NCBI RefSeq assembly: GCF_037975245.1
Contig: NC_092569.1
Span: forward strand, 15,315,001 to 15,379,000
Direction of reading: 5' to 3'
Origin: Apostichopus japonicus
Taxonomy: Eukaryota; Echinodermata; Holothuroidea; Aspidochirotida; Stichopodidae
DNA: 64,000 nucleotides
In this document: positions 24,801 to 35,762 of the stretch, in pieces
Position numbering within the stretch: position 1 is the first letter of the stretch
How the letters are laid out: each line of letters opens with the position of its first letter
Notes under the pieces: model-generated
What the model was told of the DNA's origin: nothing
Databases searched by the model: none
What the model saw: only the letters and a program-made list of their open reading frames with translations
Made by a program: the position numbers and the translations under genes

Positions 24801-27800
24801 GTTTCAACTGAGGACACCGTAGTGTCAGGCAAAGAGGAGAGTGTGCTAATCGGCGGTGAAGTGGTGCTCTGCGTGGTTGTTTCAACCGAGGACACCGTAG
24901 TGTCATGCAAAGAGGAGAGTGTGCTAATCGGCGGTGAGGTGGTGCTCTGCGTGGTTGTTTCAACCGAGGACACCGTAGTGTCAGGCAAAGAGGAGAGTGT
25001 GCTAATCGGCGGTGAGGTGGTGCTCTGCGTGGTTGTAGCATCTTAAAGGGAAATAACAATTAAAGGTTAATTTTAAAAAGGTAAATGAAGAGGTTTGTAC
25101 ACTCTAAAAACAACCTGGTGAAAATGTCCTGGTTAACAACTTGCTAACATTATCCTGGTTATTTGCTACGTTAGTTAACATCATCCTCGTTACGCTCCAT
25201 CCGTCCTGGCGTAAACTTGATCTTCACATAACCCTGGTGAACACAGATTATTTGCATATTGCAATCCTCGCCTCTGATTGGTTGGTAGTCGCGACTCAAG
25301 ACGTTCGATATAGCAGCTTCCTACGACGACAAATTCTTGCTAGATCAAAGGGGTATGCGTAACCTTAAATCAGTGTTTAAATGTAAAGGTGAAATACCGG
25401 GATCATGTCGATTTTGTCATTTCTGTAATACAGTCAGTACGCGCGATATTGAAGTATAACCTAACGTTACCCCTTACGTTGTTAGGTTAGGCCAAATTCA
25501 TTCCCCGATGTTGTAAATACACTGTACTGGCTATGAGATAGTATATGCTTGTATTTGTTAGTAAGTACCTTCACTTCAGGACTAGGCATAAGTCTAGACC
25601 TAAGTAAGTATATTCCTACTGTGTGTCATACTCAAAGCAAGATCTTCCCTAACGACCGCTTCTAGTGACTACTTCTACCAAATTCGAGTAATTGTGGTGT
25701 ACGGTAGCTGAGGGCACACCTAATCAAAGCCACACATTTATAGTGAAATTATGCATAGACCTTTGTGCTCTTGGGTCAGAACACTTTAGTCTTAGACCCT
25801 GTAGGCCTAGCTTGCCTTCGCTTTTAAAAGACTAGGCCTAGGCTATACTACTAGTGGTCTACATGTTCTGGAAATGGCTATTAGTGATTGCCGACAGTGA
25901 AAGAAGAGATTGCTTAAAATTGCAAGTGATGCATTCTTTGTAGTGGCCTAGATTAACCTCTGAGTGTAAAACTTACCCAGGCTAGGCTATAACCAGTTAA
26001 GCTATATTAGTAAACTTAGGTTATCTGCATTGATATTTAATTTAAAAATGATAATTTTGTACTATTCATTTATACAAACCAAGAAACTTGTGTATGGTTA
26101 TTCTCAATCTAGACTACACTTCAATGTAAATTAGGGATGGGGGGGGTACTTATTTGTCAAACTTAAACAAATTTTGCCTGAAATTAATTAGGCTAAGCCT
26201 GCCCATGCAACGATATATGTATAGCCTAGGCCTAGTCACAAATAAGTTTTATCCACATGAGACATGTAAACATGAAACACCACATAACTAGGTCACGGCT
26301 TTGCACTCCTAATGTTATAAGCCTCACACTATAAAACAGAAATGAGTTATATGACATCTCATGTTGTTCTTATTCTACAATTATACTCTCCAGAGGTAGG
26401 TTTTGAAGCACTGTCAGTGAGGCAGATTATAGTTCCATATTAGGTACAGTAAATCTCAACTGAACTGCCCATAGCAGGGACTCGATCCTTAAAGCAATGA
26501 TTTTCTGAACATTTAAAAGGGACACATTTACAGTAAGGCATATTATGTTTCCATATACAGGGGCGGGTGAAGGATTTGTGACAGGGGGGGGGGTCTAACT
26601 GGTCCAGCCGCGCCTGAACGTAAGACTATCTAAGCGGAGCGCCACCATCGGTTGGCGTGGAGCGTACAAGAAAATTTTTGGCTTTACAAACCCCCAGATG
26701 GCCGGAAACGGCACTTCCCGAGTATTCTAAGCTGCATGTACCTAGCCTGAAAATATGGATCTTATGTCTGCAATTTCTTAATTGATGAGAAAAAAAACAA
26801 TCTATGAAATATGGTAATACATATCAGATGAGTTGAGATGACACAAAAATCATAATGCCTTTAGCCCCCAATCCCCCTCCCGTTCCGTCACCACTGTTTG
26901 ATGCAGGGCCGGATCCAGGATTCTGGAAGGGTGAGGGGTTTGGCCTCCAGTGATCCTAGGGTCTAAGGGGAGTGGGTTTTCAAAGCAAATGCAAAGCACC
27001 TACAAAAACTCACTCGAAATGTATCTGCATCAGTACGAGTTAGCTAGTTTTATTGATGATCTATTCATGGTAGATTGGAGAGAACAAACGCCGTGGATGT
27101 TTAATTTAATTATTTTTATCCCTCTCTTTTTTTCTCTTTTTTTTGGGGGGGGGGGCCAAGAGCAGGGGGGTCAGGACCCCCTGGACCCCCCCTCTGGATA
27201 CGCGCCTGATATATATCACAGCAGATCATGAACTTGGTGTAAATCTCAATAAACCGAACTGCCCATAGCAGGATTCCTTATGGCATTGATTTCGGAACAT
27301 TCAAAAAGGGACACATATACAGTTTTCATGGGAGAGAATGTTTGTATAGATACAAACTGATAAGTATTTAAACATGGTACAACACTCAAATAAAGACCGT
27401 TAATGTAATTGATTTTGTTTTACTTTGAAACTATTTCTAACAAAGGTGACCGGCTTCTGTTAGGTGCAGAAATAAATAACTCTTTCTGCTGTTATGTGTT
27501 ATTTTGTTTAGCAGAAATGGAAGATTTGTCCCAAGAGGAGCTAACATCCATGACAGAGTACAAGAAACACACAACACTGAGCCTTCCATTTAATTACCGT
27601 ACTCGCAACTACATGAAAAATCTGTAGGCTGCAGTTTACTTAGCCCTATGATGGTATATTGTAGTTGAGCAACTACAACTCATACCATCAAGTCAAAAGT
27701 CCAGCACAAAATTGGGTTGCAAGGTGATTGATACCATGTATAAGTTATGCATGTAGAGGTCAATTGAGGTCACTGCGATCATTGCAATATACCATTATCT

Positions 27801-30800
27801 CATACTTCCATACACTTCCTCCTAATAAAGTGTTAAAAGATATCGATTTATCTTTGCACAAGATTGATCTCTTACTCTCCGCAAATTGTGGAAGCATAAC
27901 TTGAAGCCACTGCGAAGTCATCAATTTTATATTGGATGAATTTCTTGTGATAGACAAATTCTGTTAAATTAAAGTGCATCTATCTTAGAAATTTCAAAAC
28001 AGAAAGGCCAAATCAGGACTGTACAACATATAAGTGTACACTATGCTAAACATATCCTACATTCTGTATTGCAGATGGCAAGTCTCTGACTTCTAGTTTT
28101 ATTTCTCTATGGTATAAACAAAGAGTGTGACCATGGCCTTCAGTAAAGTGTCAGTCCCTTTTAAAAATGTTGTCATAGAGCAGTGAGATACCTTGGCTAT
28201 TTTGGAAAAGTAGGGAGGGGGCGGGGGGGGGGGGGTTGGGAGAGATGTAAACTTTCAGTGAATGTTATTTTACTGTATCAACTTTAAACAATTTCACAAA
28301 TCTTTTGCTGCAGATGAACTTGGCTTTTTCTCTTGTCACTCTGTTGTTTTGGGGAATTTCAACATCGAAGGGTGCAAGGGTGCATCCCTGCAATTATTCA
28401 TATACATGTAAAACAAGTAATTTTTATTTTTTAGATTTATGTCTAATCTACATGGAATTGTGCTAGCTGATAGCCCACTGATTATTGGTAAAGTGGAACC
28501 AGTTTAGATCTGTAAGGAAATTAAGGAAATTGAACAATTTATTTACTGAGGTATCAGCCAGAAGCAACAAGACTTTGCAAAGCATGGTAACAAATTTGTC
28601 TAAAGCGAAGAGAAAATTGCTTGGTAGAGAGCTTTCAGTGCTCCTACCTTCATCTACCATAAAATGACAACAGAAACAATGTTGAACCAGTATCGCACCC
28701 TTTGGTTTGACTATAGGCTAAGTGCTGTTAATAACACTATTGACTCATTTTGCTCCAAGCGACGTGTAATGCACATTTACACATTTGACCTTCGCCTATT
28801 ATGCAATTGGTATGTCAAGTTCACGAACACAGGCTGTGTGTACTTAAACCTCCATTTTCTTGTTTGTCGAAAAAGATCCGAGGAAACGACCGTGAAGAAT
28901 CTTTAATCTTTAAATGGCTGCCAACACAGTCTGTTACTGTACTTGCTATAAAAGACAGGCTAATGCAATTTATTCCTTTTCTACAAGTGAAACTGATAAA
29001 AAATAATGTTTTCAAAAAGTTTGGCACAAACTAGTAGACTGAAGAAAGCGATTAATCTTCTTTTTCATTCTAGTTCGTTAACACACCATTTAATACTTTA
29101 ATTGTTTCATTCCTTTCCTAGATTGGTACAAACTGGAAGAGGTGAAAAATGAGAAATTGAGAGAGGCTACCAAGTAACACAGCTTTGCAGTAGTAGAAGG
29201 ATGTCTTTGGCTAGGATGATGCACATCAAGAATGTGATTGTAGCTGTTTTTATGAGAAACAATTTGATATTTTGCATTTCAATTCATCTCTCTGTCCACA
29301 ATTGATAATACCTGTTGGTACAACTTCAATTAAACTTGCATAGAGATGGCCTGTGATGAAGAGACGTGTGGAAGTGCTCAGGAAGTTTATGTCATAGGTC
29401 ATTTAGGGGTCAGTTTAGTTAATTGTTTTGAAACGCTTCTTCCTGAGTCCACGGACAGACATGTGGATGAATGCAAAACGTGATCATAATTATGGTCATT
29501 CAGAATTTCAGAAATTTCATGTTCAAGGACACTTTGGTCTATTCTTTAACTACTTAACTGTTAGCTCAAAATCTTTTCAAATTAATCTTTCTTGTTATGA
29601 TAATAAGCTTTAACTTAACCACTTTCTATTGGAGTTAAAATAATTTGCACAAGTATGAGGTCCAAGGATGAGCTTATGACTAAAACATTAATGGTATTGT
29701 TGGAAGCCTAATTATTGTCTTTTAGATGTTCGGTTTGCCTGCATGCAAAGTGGTAAAATATAATTGTAATTCAATTAAAAATATGAATTAATTACCAATA
29801 AGTAAATAATTAAATTAAAAAAATAAATTTGGAATTAGGTCATCCTTATCAACAACATTGTGAAAATAAATCTTCTAAGACCTTCCTATCTAGTTTAATG
29901 GCAGTCAGTATAGGCCCCAAATTATAGCACGCTATAATGGCAAGAAGTTTTCAAAAAGTACCCTTTCTTGGGGTCTTTACTCTCCAATTGTTCTCAGACA
30001 TTTTTAAGGAACACACAAGATGACTGAATGGGAAAATTTCCTCAAAGGTTGTGATAAAAACAGTTTAAGAATTCTGACCAAAGGTGACCACATTTGAATA
30101 TCTAGCATATTTGCGGCTAATACAGCATACCTTTAAAGAAAAGAAGCTACTGACACAGGGCTGAATTTTGTCGTAACAAAGGTTATTGGGAAAGAGGCTT
30201 TGATCAAGTTTTTCAAGAGAGGATTTCTTGTTCTGTACTGAAAACTGTTCAAGTGATTTTCAAGTTGTATCCTTGTGCAAAAGTGCTGATCAAGGTCTTG
30301 GTATCCCTGTTACATTTCACAGTTGATGTCGAGCAATCAGAGCTTCAGCATGTGACGATGGTTATGCTGTATTCAGTATTACATTTCCTATATTAATTCA
30401 TTGTATAAGTATTTGAGGAATGAATAAACTAAATTGCGAAAGTTCACTTAGTACTCAAAATTCAAAAGTAATGGAGATGCCAATAAAGTTAGCTATCAGT
30501 AGCATTGATGATGTTGTTTTATAATTTATGTTTTGCTTTTTCTCAATTTGAATGCACTGCAACTTAAATGGAGAATAAGGTGGCATACCCAATAGTATTA
30601 TCAAGGAACGGGGTGATTTAACCAGGAATGAGGTGGAAAATCAGTTTTGATATTAACCAGGATAATGGTGACATCAACCAGGAAATGTTGGTTAATTTAA
30701 CCAGGAAAGAGGTGAAATATTTCATGACATTAACCAGGATAGTAATAGCATCAACCAGGAAATGTTGGTCAATTTGACCAGGAAAGAGGTGAACTTTTTT

Positions 30801-32325
30801 TATGATATTAACCAGGATATTATTAGCATCAACCAGGAAATTCATTTTTGTGGGACCGTTCTACTAAATAAACAGGAAGGCGGGGCTGGGGGTGGGGCAA
30901 CTTATGAGCGTAAGAGTCCCGTCCGCCCAAAACTGAACAAAAACATACGTTCATTCTGAGTGATATTAGAAGGCGCTTAAACACGTGACAAAATATAAAA
31001 TTCCTGGCATATTATAAAATATCCACATAAAGATGGTCACATTATGCTTATTGAATTCTAGTTTGACGTTTCAATGACTCTGTAAATAACGATATCCCAT
31101 TATGATTACCTGAAATGAACAGAGATTGTCCTAAATAGGATGTTAATTTGGTAACTCGTCAATTAAAAAAGGATAAAGAGTAACTACTTGTGGATCGGAC
31201 AACATCCCTTGGTGCGTATTTACATGTTTCTCTTCTGAATGATTCCCAATATACATATCAAATTTCCAGGAAAGCTTGCAAAATAGTGAAATCCCTAGCC
31301 TGTGGAAAACGGCATTAACATTCCCTTTTCCAAATTTCAAGTGAAGAATCTCAAACATGTACATGATTTTAGACCAACTGATTTAGCGAGTATTGTATTT
31401 AACATTATGCAAAAGCTTCTGCTGCCACAGTTGATGGTTAGGTTTTAATCAGTATGGGGATAAACGTCAATTTGCTTACAGAAAAGATGTACCATGTGAT
31501 TTTACTGATCCATGAAGTTGTGTCCCAATTGAATAACAAGCTAAACACTATGTCAAAGGTGCTTTACCTGGTTTCTCTTCAATACGGTCAAGTTAATTAA
31601 AGATTAATCTGGAATTATTACTGATCCATGGCTATTAAGTTGACTATAGCTCATTTCATAACGACAGGTTTAACGACAAGTTCAATTAGAAAAGGACTAT
31701 AAAAGTTGGGTCCATTGTCTGCTCTACTGTTTGCTTTATACACGGACGAAATTAAATCTAACGATCATCTCTCAGTCACAAAATATGCTTATGACACTGC
31801 ATTATCATGCAACATATACAAGATTTCATTTGTCGATCATCATTTCAATTATCAGCAATATGTTAATGATATAAATCAACAAACCATCGAAAGGACCTAT
31901 TGCTCATTCCCAAAAACTTGGAAGGAATGGTGTTTTGCTAACATTAACATAATATATGAAGTGCGCTTGTCGTCTAGATCACAAAGTGTTAAAATAAATG
32001 CATCAGAGGTTGAGAAAACATCGAAAACTGACTACTTATGGATACGCATTAGCGAAAACCTGACGTTAAATTGTCATATATGGAATATATTGAGTAGAGT
32101 GCATTATTTGGTCTCTAGTTTTAGCATAAATCGTGTCATGTTTTAACAGAGGTATCTATGCTGTACCTGTTTGGTACAACTTCACGTCATCGAAAGATAA
32201 AGAATCGAATGATAATCTTAAGAAACGTTTTTCAAGGTGTGGGTGCCTATTTCACAGATGCTAACAGTAAACAAAAACTACTTTTTTGTGTGTGTACAAT
32301 CTCCACTTAGATACAATCTCCACTT

Positions 32326-32375
<50 letters not shown>

Positions 32376-32480
32376 ATATCTATATATATATGTATATATA
32401 TTTATGTGTGTGTGTATATATATATATATCTATATATATATAGATATAGATATATATATGTATATATATTTATGTGTGTG

Positions 32481-32513
<33 letters not shown>

Positions 32514-32562
32514 CTATATATATCTATATAGATATATATATGTATATATATTTATGTGTGTG

Positions 32563-32629
<67 letters not shown>

Positions 32630-33810
32630 TATTGGTATGTAAGTAACGCTTATTATCCAATGTATGTAGCCTACATCTCTAATATATCTTTTCAACCGAT
32701 GATTCAAGCTGTTGGTTCTTTGAATGTTCCCCAAAGGAAAAATAAGAGAAATCAGATGATCGCATTCATTTCAGCAAAATTCCATAAGCTTTGATAAAGT
32801 TTTCTTGTTAGTACTTTAACCTTAACTATAGCGAGAAAATGAACGGAAAATATGTATATTATGTTGTAATCACTTAGGACAAGATCTAGTTGAACTATAG
32901 AAATGAAAGTCTTACCATTTGTTGAACCTTTGTAACAACTTCCTCCTACACCAGGAAACTTCTCCGCGAATTCACACAATCCTAAAAGCGAAATGACAAA
33001 ACAAAAGGCACATGGGACTTTACTAATGATTACAAGTTTGTCATAGGGGTATGTCCGCGTTTCCGGAGGATTGGAGTGGGAGCGGAAGGGTGGATTACCA
33101 TTTCAAGAGGATCAGATTTGCTTTCAGCATAATTTGTTATTTTCAGAATGTTGAATTCAAATTGTAGAAAGTGTAGTTACATCTGTTTCTAACTCATTTC
33201 TTGAATTTAAAGATGTTCCAGATCTATTTCGTAGGTTTATTTTTATTGTGCACATAACCAATGCAGTCAAATATCTGAGCTGCTTTGATTTCTTCCTTCT
33301 TTATTAAACATAAAAGTGCGTTTTTATTCGTTATTATTTATTACATAAATTGATATATAGGTTTCTACAAACTTACTCTTGTCATATACTTTGATATACT
33401 CGTGCCAAATTTCCGAATACAATCATAACCGCAAGTTATATCGTAACTTTGAGTAACCACAGAAACACCAAGTTAAAAAACAGAGTATAGCAATCACCCA
33501 ATTACACCATATACACAACGTCACATCACTGCTGACAGAACAAACTGTATTATTAGAAAATAGAAGTGGATTATGCTACAAGTAATTCGGGGTCTTGCTG
33601 GTTCTTATTCTATATATCGTAAATGAATTAGGTTTCAAGCTACTGACTGTATATGCATATTTACTTTGTTTCAGTTGTCGAAATGCATGATAAGGAACGG
33701 ACAAAATATATAAATAAAGAATACTCACTGCCTGCTGCTAAAGATGTACCAAAACATGCCATGAAAATAAGAAGGTGTTGGAAACATGTGCTATTTTCTT
33801 TAACAGCCAT
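15589..33810 (-). CDS. Gene 2: secreted mucin-like / EGF-like / fibrinogen-related protein, complete, 6 exons
   Basis: Exons on the minus strand are 33810-33729, 32981-32916, 25041-24224, 23437-23132, 21389-21110 and 15863-15589. Every junction has GT-AG ends and the phases run 1,1,0,0,1, giving 1827 nt and 608 residues. Order: signal peptide (1-27), linker with two Cys (28-49), Thr/Ser/Pro repeats of 26 residues (about 50-275), Cys cluster (to 322), VWC/EGF-like module (323 to about 375), then a fibrinogen C-terminal domain of about 230 residues to the end. The FReD shows the GGGWTV start, the FWLGNDK motif, the calcium-site DRDND and a WWY core. Known family members are secreted pattern-recognition lectins or adhesive proteins, so an innate-immune or extracellular-matrix role is likely; the ligand cannot be read from sequence. 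Introns 2 and 5 are swollen by transposons and microsatellites. No stop or frameshift is seen in the exons. Confidence 0.85.
16213..19838. mobile_element. 3.6-kb CACTA-like non-autonomous element in gene 2 intron 5
   Basis: Gene 3 has the uninterrupted site (near 44912). Ends are inverted over about 22 bp with one mismatch: CACTGTAAACATTAGTTAGT and, reversed, CACTGTAAACAATAGTTAGT. TT flanks each side. Many TAGTCAC/GACTAA motifs crowd both ends, and a 14-bp GGTCGATAGAGGCA motif occurs twice at the right. The interior has exon-like pieces (ATG at 16682 before a GTAAGT donor, and a frame-open stretch near 18160-18196) but no convincing protein. Confidence 0.75.
18522..18600 (+). repeat. Dispersed repeat, copy A
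   Basis: AAGGTGACATACTCCTATTA and the 50 bp that follow are shared with 35996-36072. One copy lies in the 3.6-kb CACTA-like element, the other in the AAGACAC-bounded stretch. Confidence 0.7.
19888..20144. repeat. CCGT then CCAT tetranucleotide array in gene 2 intron 5
   Basis: About 95 bp of (CCGT)n followed by about 150 bp of (CCAT)n, in the place of the 740-bp CCAT array of gene 3. Confidence 0.97.
20752..21082. repeat. Second CCGT array in gene 2 intron 5
   Basis: (CCGT)n with CCACGT variants, grading into CCAT and CCACCC near exon 5. It is part of about 0.8 kb (20275-21088) absent from gene 3. Confidence 0.97.
21110..21389 (-). CDS. Gene 2 exon 5: central FReD
   Basis: 280 nt, phase 0 to 1. 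It encodes [16 protein letters not shown], then the conserved [15 protein letters not shown] and [10 protein letters not shown] strands and [19 protein letters not shown]. This is the textbook middle of a fibrinogen-related domain. The donor is GTGAGT at 21109. About 20 bp further downstream in the intron begins a CCGT/CCAT array. Confidence 0.9.
21390..23131. other. Gene 2 intron 4
   Basis: Unique AT-rich sequence. Near 21780-21825 a segment TTTCCTTCACAAAG is repeated in tandem beside its own partial inverse. No coding content. Confidence 0.6.
23132..23437 (-). CDS. Gene 2 exon 4: VWC/EGF-like module and N-terminal FReD
   Basis: 306 nt, phase 0 on both sides, 102 codons. The first half has the spacing of VWC- and EGF-like sequence linked as in zonadhesin or tectorin-type proteins ([32 protein letters not shown]). 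The second half starts the fibrinogen C-terminal domain ([29 protein letters not shown]). Sequons for N-glycosylation: NVT and NMT. The donor is GTAAGT. The exon and its intron 3 flank up to about 23700 closely match gene 1. Confidence 0.85.
23731..23880 (-). pseudogene. Orphan, truncated duplicate of exon 4 in gene 2 intron 3
   Basis: After an AG acceptor this stretch reads [20 protein letters not shown] and continues in frame as a diverged homologue of the first half of exon 4 (about 50 codons). Homology stops at GCYC/GY, no donor follows, and the FReD-start half is missing. It is older than the exon 4 copies, which are almost identical to each other. It is probably a dead exon left by tandem exon duplication; use as an alternative exon is possible but no donor supports it. 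Genes 1 and 3 lack it. Confidence 0.65.
23973..24045. repeat. GAC/GAT trinucleotide repeat in gene 2 intron 3
   Basis: GACGACGACGATGACG-type repeats grading into GATGATGAT, between exon 3 and the orphan exon. Confidence 0.9.
24224..25041 (-). CDS. Gene 2 exon 3: Thr/Ser/Pro tandem-repeat (mucin-like) exon with Cys-rich tail
   Basis: 818 nt, phase 1 to 0. It holds about eight 78-bp units (26 residues, core [20 protein letters not shown]), likely a heavily O-glycosylated stalk. The last 35 or so residues carry six Cys ([21 protein letters not shown]) and look like the end of a TIL/VWC-type fold that continues into exon 4. The donor is GTGAGT. Units are nearly identical, so copy number is probably variable between individuals. 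Confidence 0.85.
26904..27208. mobile_element. hAT-like MITE candidate nested in the 5.7-kb element
   Basis: Left end CAGGGCCGGATCCAGGAT, right end reversed CAGGCGCGTATCCAGAGG. The G-rich interior is typical of this repeat class. No matching 8-bp flank is seen. Confidence 0.45.
27524..27627 (+). CDS. Possible terminal exon inside the 5.7-kb element
   Basis: After an AG acceptor the frame reads [20 protein letters not shown], then [16 protein letters not shown] and a stop. It looks like a short acidic protein end, with no domain recognised. It may belong to the element's own gene. Confidence 0.25.
31380..32150 (+). pseudogene. Degraded CR1/L2-like reverse transcriptase in gene 2 intron 2
   Basis: From 31706 the frame reads [15 protein letters not shown] then [10 protein letters not shown]: the expected F/Y-ADD catalytic motif has become AYD. 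Later [20 protein letters not shown] and [20 protein letters not shown] match the thumb region of CR1/L2 elements. Upstream, 31440-31620 has broken fragments of the finger region ([14 protein letters not shown]). Stops and the mutated motif show it is dead. Confidence 0.7.
32323..32627. repeat. TA microsatellite with higher-order structure, gene 2 intron 2
   Basis: Pure (TA)n flanks three repeats of a roughly 90-bp unit containing TATTTATGTGTGTG, so the array has itself duplicated. Confidence 0.95.
32916..32981 (-). CDS. Gene 2 exon 2: short Cys-containing linker
   Basis: A 66-nt exon, phase 1 in and 1 out, bounded by a pyrimidine-rich AG and the donor GTAAGA. It encodes [20 protein letters not shown] and a few more residues. 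Two Cys suggest a small disulfide loop. I recognise no domain. It differs completely from the second exon of genes 1 and 3, although size and phase match. Confidence 0.7.
33729..33810 (-). CDS. Gene 2 exon 1: signal peptide
   Basis: The ATG at 33810 opens 27 codons: a short polar N-terminus, a hydrophobic core around [12 protein letters not shown], then small residues AAG, a typical signal peptidase site. The donor GTGAGT follows at 33728 in phase 1. It does not resemble the signal peptide exon of gene 1. Confidence 0.8.
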
Positions 33811-35762
33811 GTTTTTCAGTTGTTCTCAGATTTTGTTCTCTGATTCAAAATGTTCGGTACATGTTCTGATGTACTATGTCATGTTTTTTAAATTGCCATA
33901 TGTTGTCGAGCTATTAAGAGATTCATGCATATTCATCAATTCACTAAAGGTTGGGTCTCTTTTTCAAATCTTTGCGCAGTAGGTAACTTTAACGAATCGT
34001 GGGAGGCTAAAATGTTAATCATTTAATAAGATGGGAGGAGACAATAACATGGCTGGCTGGCTAGATATTTTAATATGAAACATAGATTGTTTGTCAATAA
34101 GGTTACTTAAATATGTAATGAAATACGACTTTACTCAAAGTAGGGGTAGTAATTCAAAAACTATCTTCTCAAACTGCCAATAAATAAAACAGCGCTGTAT
34201 TGACAGGAACGATTAAGACCATATCTAGTGGGATTTATATTTTGCTCAAATTACAAAAAAAAAAAAAAAAAAAAACGCAGGAAGGAGGAGCGATTAAAGA
34301 TATAGATTGTGAAATTTGAGAAAAGAGCCATGTCTGCTATCTCAAGGTATAATACGCCAAGTTTTATCTCCTGTATAAGTATACGTTACATATAGCTGGA
34401 AGATTGATTTATTGTCTAATTCTAATGAAGATAACTAAATGTAAACCTAATTGACTAAAGCTGATCTTCCGTCACTGATATTAATACCGTCGATGACGTA
34501 ATCACAAGATCGTTGTACAATTCGTGCTCTGATGTTGATACTTATTCGATTCGTCTAAGCAGCTTTAAATTAAATACATACATATTTGTTGAGAAAAAGT
34601 TACGTAGTCTATATTAAAGACATCACAGCATTTAACCCGGTCAATCAAAGCCTAACGGAGAACATCAATGACAAAGTAGAACGGTCAACAATGAAGAAAA
34701 ATAAATTGTTTCATTTATTTTTAATCTGGCACTTATAATCATCGATACGACGGAAGCCGGAAGTATCTTTGTCAGGATAATAAGAATTACGTATGCCATT
34801 TTCTTTCTATTTTATCATTAACAAAATAACAATGTGTTTAGACTATTTAAGTCTCCCGTGGAGTTGTCAGGCTGTATTGGTCGATGGGTTTGGGGCATAC
34901 GTAGAGTACATTCTATTCTGTTCTAAGTTTGTTTCTGCTCGGTTAACTATGTAGAATTCCACTTTTCTATATCACATCATTCTTAGACAAATGGCAGCAG
35001 TCTTGAAGTTTTGCTAATGGCTTAAAATTGTCAACCTTGTGAAACCAGAGCAGCGTGAGAAAGGCAGCTTTCACCAAATCTTGCAAATTTCGAGCAAGGA
35101 TTCTTCGAGATTAATTCACTTTTATGGTGCTTTGAGCTGCTTGAATAATTAAATAATTTCCCATCCCTACATTATGTTGCGGTCTAGATAACAGTTAGTT
35201 GATTGGAAAATATAAACTATCAATGGGCCTATCTATATTTTTTACTAACATATGTCTATTTGGAGTTGTTGTGATATTATAGTCACCAAGTGGTATATAG
35301 ATATATGCTGTGTTTACATTTCCTAAGGCTATTGATTAATGACAATCCTATGTTACTTAATGGCCGGGTTTGAGTGTTTCATCACCCTTTGATCTATAAG
35401 ATATATATATAATACAGAGTATACTGTAGTTTGCGTAAGATATTTGGGTTTGTTAAAGTGTAAAGTTTACCTCTTTTAATCGTAGACTGATCCGAAACGT
35501 TAGTGCAGACTCAAGACTAAGTCTAAGGTTAGGCTAACTGTTATCGCGTAATAAGTTAGGCAGACTATCCAACAAATCGATTCATCTGCTGTTAGCGATC
35601 AAATGGGGGTGTCTCGATGTACGGGAGAATGTATACACCAGTCATCCAAATGTAATATCATCAAATGTCGTTGAAAACACAACCGTTACTTTAAAGAGAC
35701 CGTAAAGTGTGAGATATTTATATAGCTCTTGTAACAATTTACTTCAATTTACTAAATTGGCT
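33811..35762. other. Upstream region of gene 2, promoter not identified
   Basis: I found no clear TATA box or second gene. A poly-A tract lies at 34254-34275. Short open frames here lack splice sites and family resemblance. Confidence 0.5.

Larger units (their letters stand above)
25100..30852. mobile_element. 5.7-kb CACTA-like element in gene 2 intron 2 (boundaries approximate)
   Basis: The left end starts CACTCTAAAAACAACCTGG and carries repeated CCTGGTTAA motifs to about 25240. The right end, 30600-30852, has the inverse motif (TTAACCAGGA, ATCAACCAGGAAAT) about ten times and finishes CATTTTTGTG. The layout matches the two other CACTA-like elements. There is no empty site to fix the borders. 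The interior holds small exon-like frames only. Confidence 0.55.

Noticed and set aside
24247-25059. Open frames rich in PRRAPPHRR on the minus strand and in [10 protein letters not shown] on the plus strand
   Set aside because: Shadows of the 78-bp coding repeat in other frames.
33653-33982. Plus-strand frame overlapping gene 2 exon 1
   Set aside because: It is antisense to a well-supported signal-peptide exon and has no recognisable domain.
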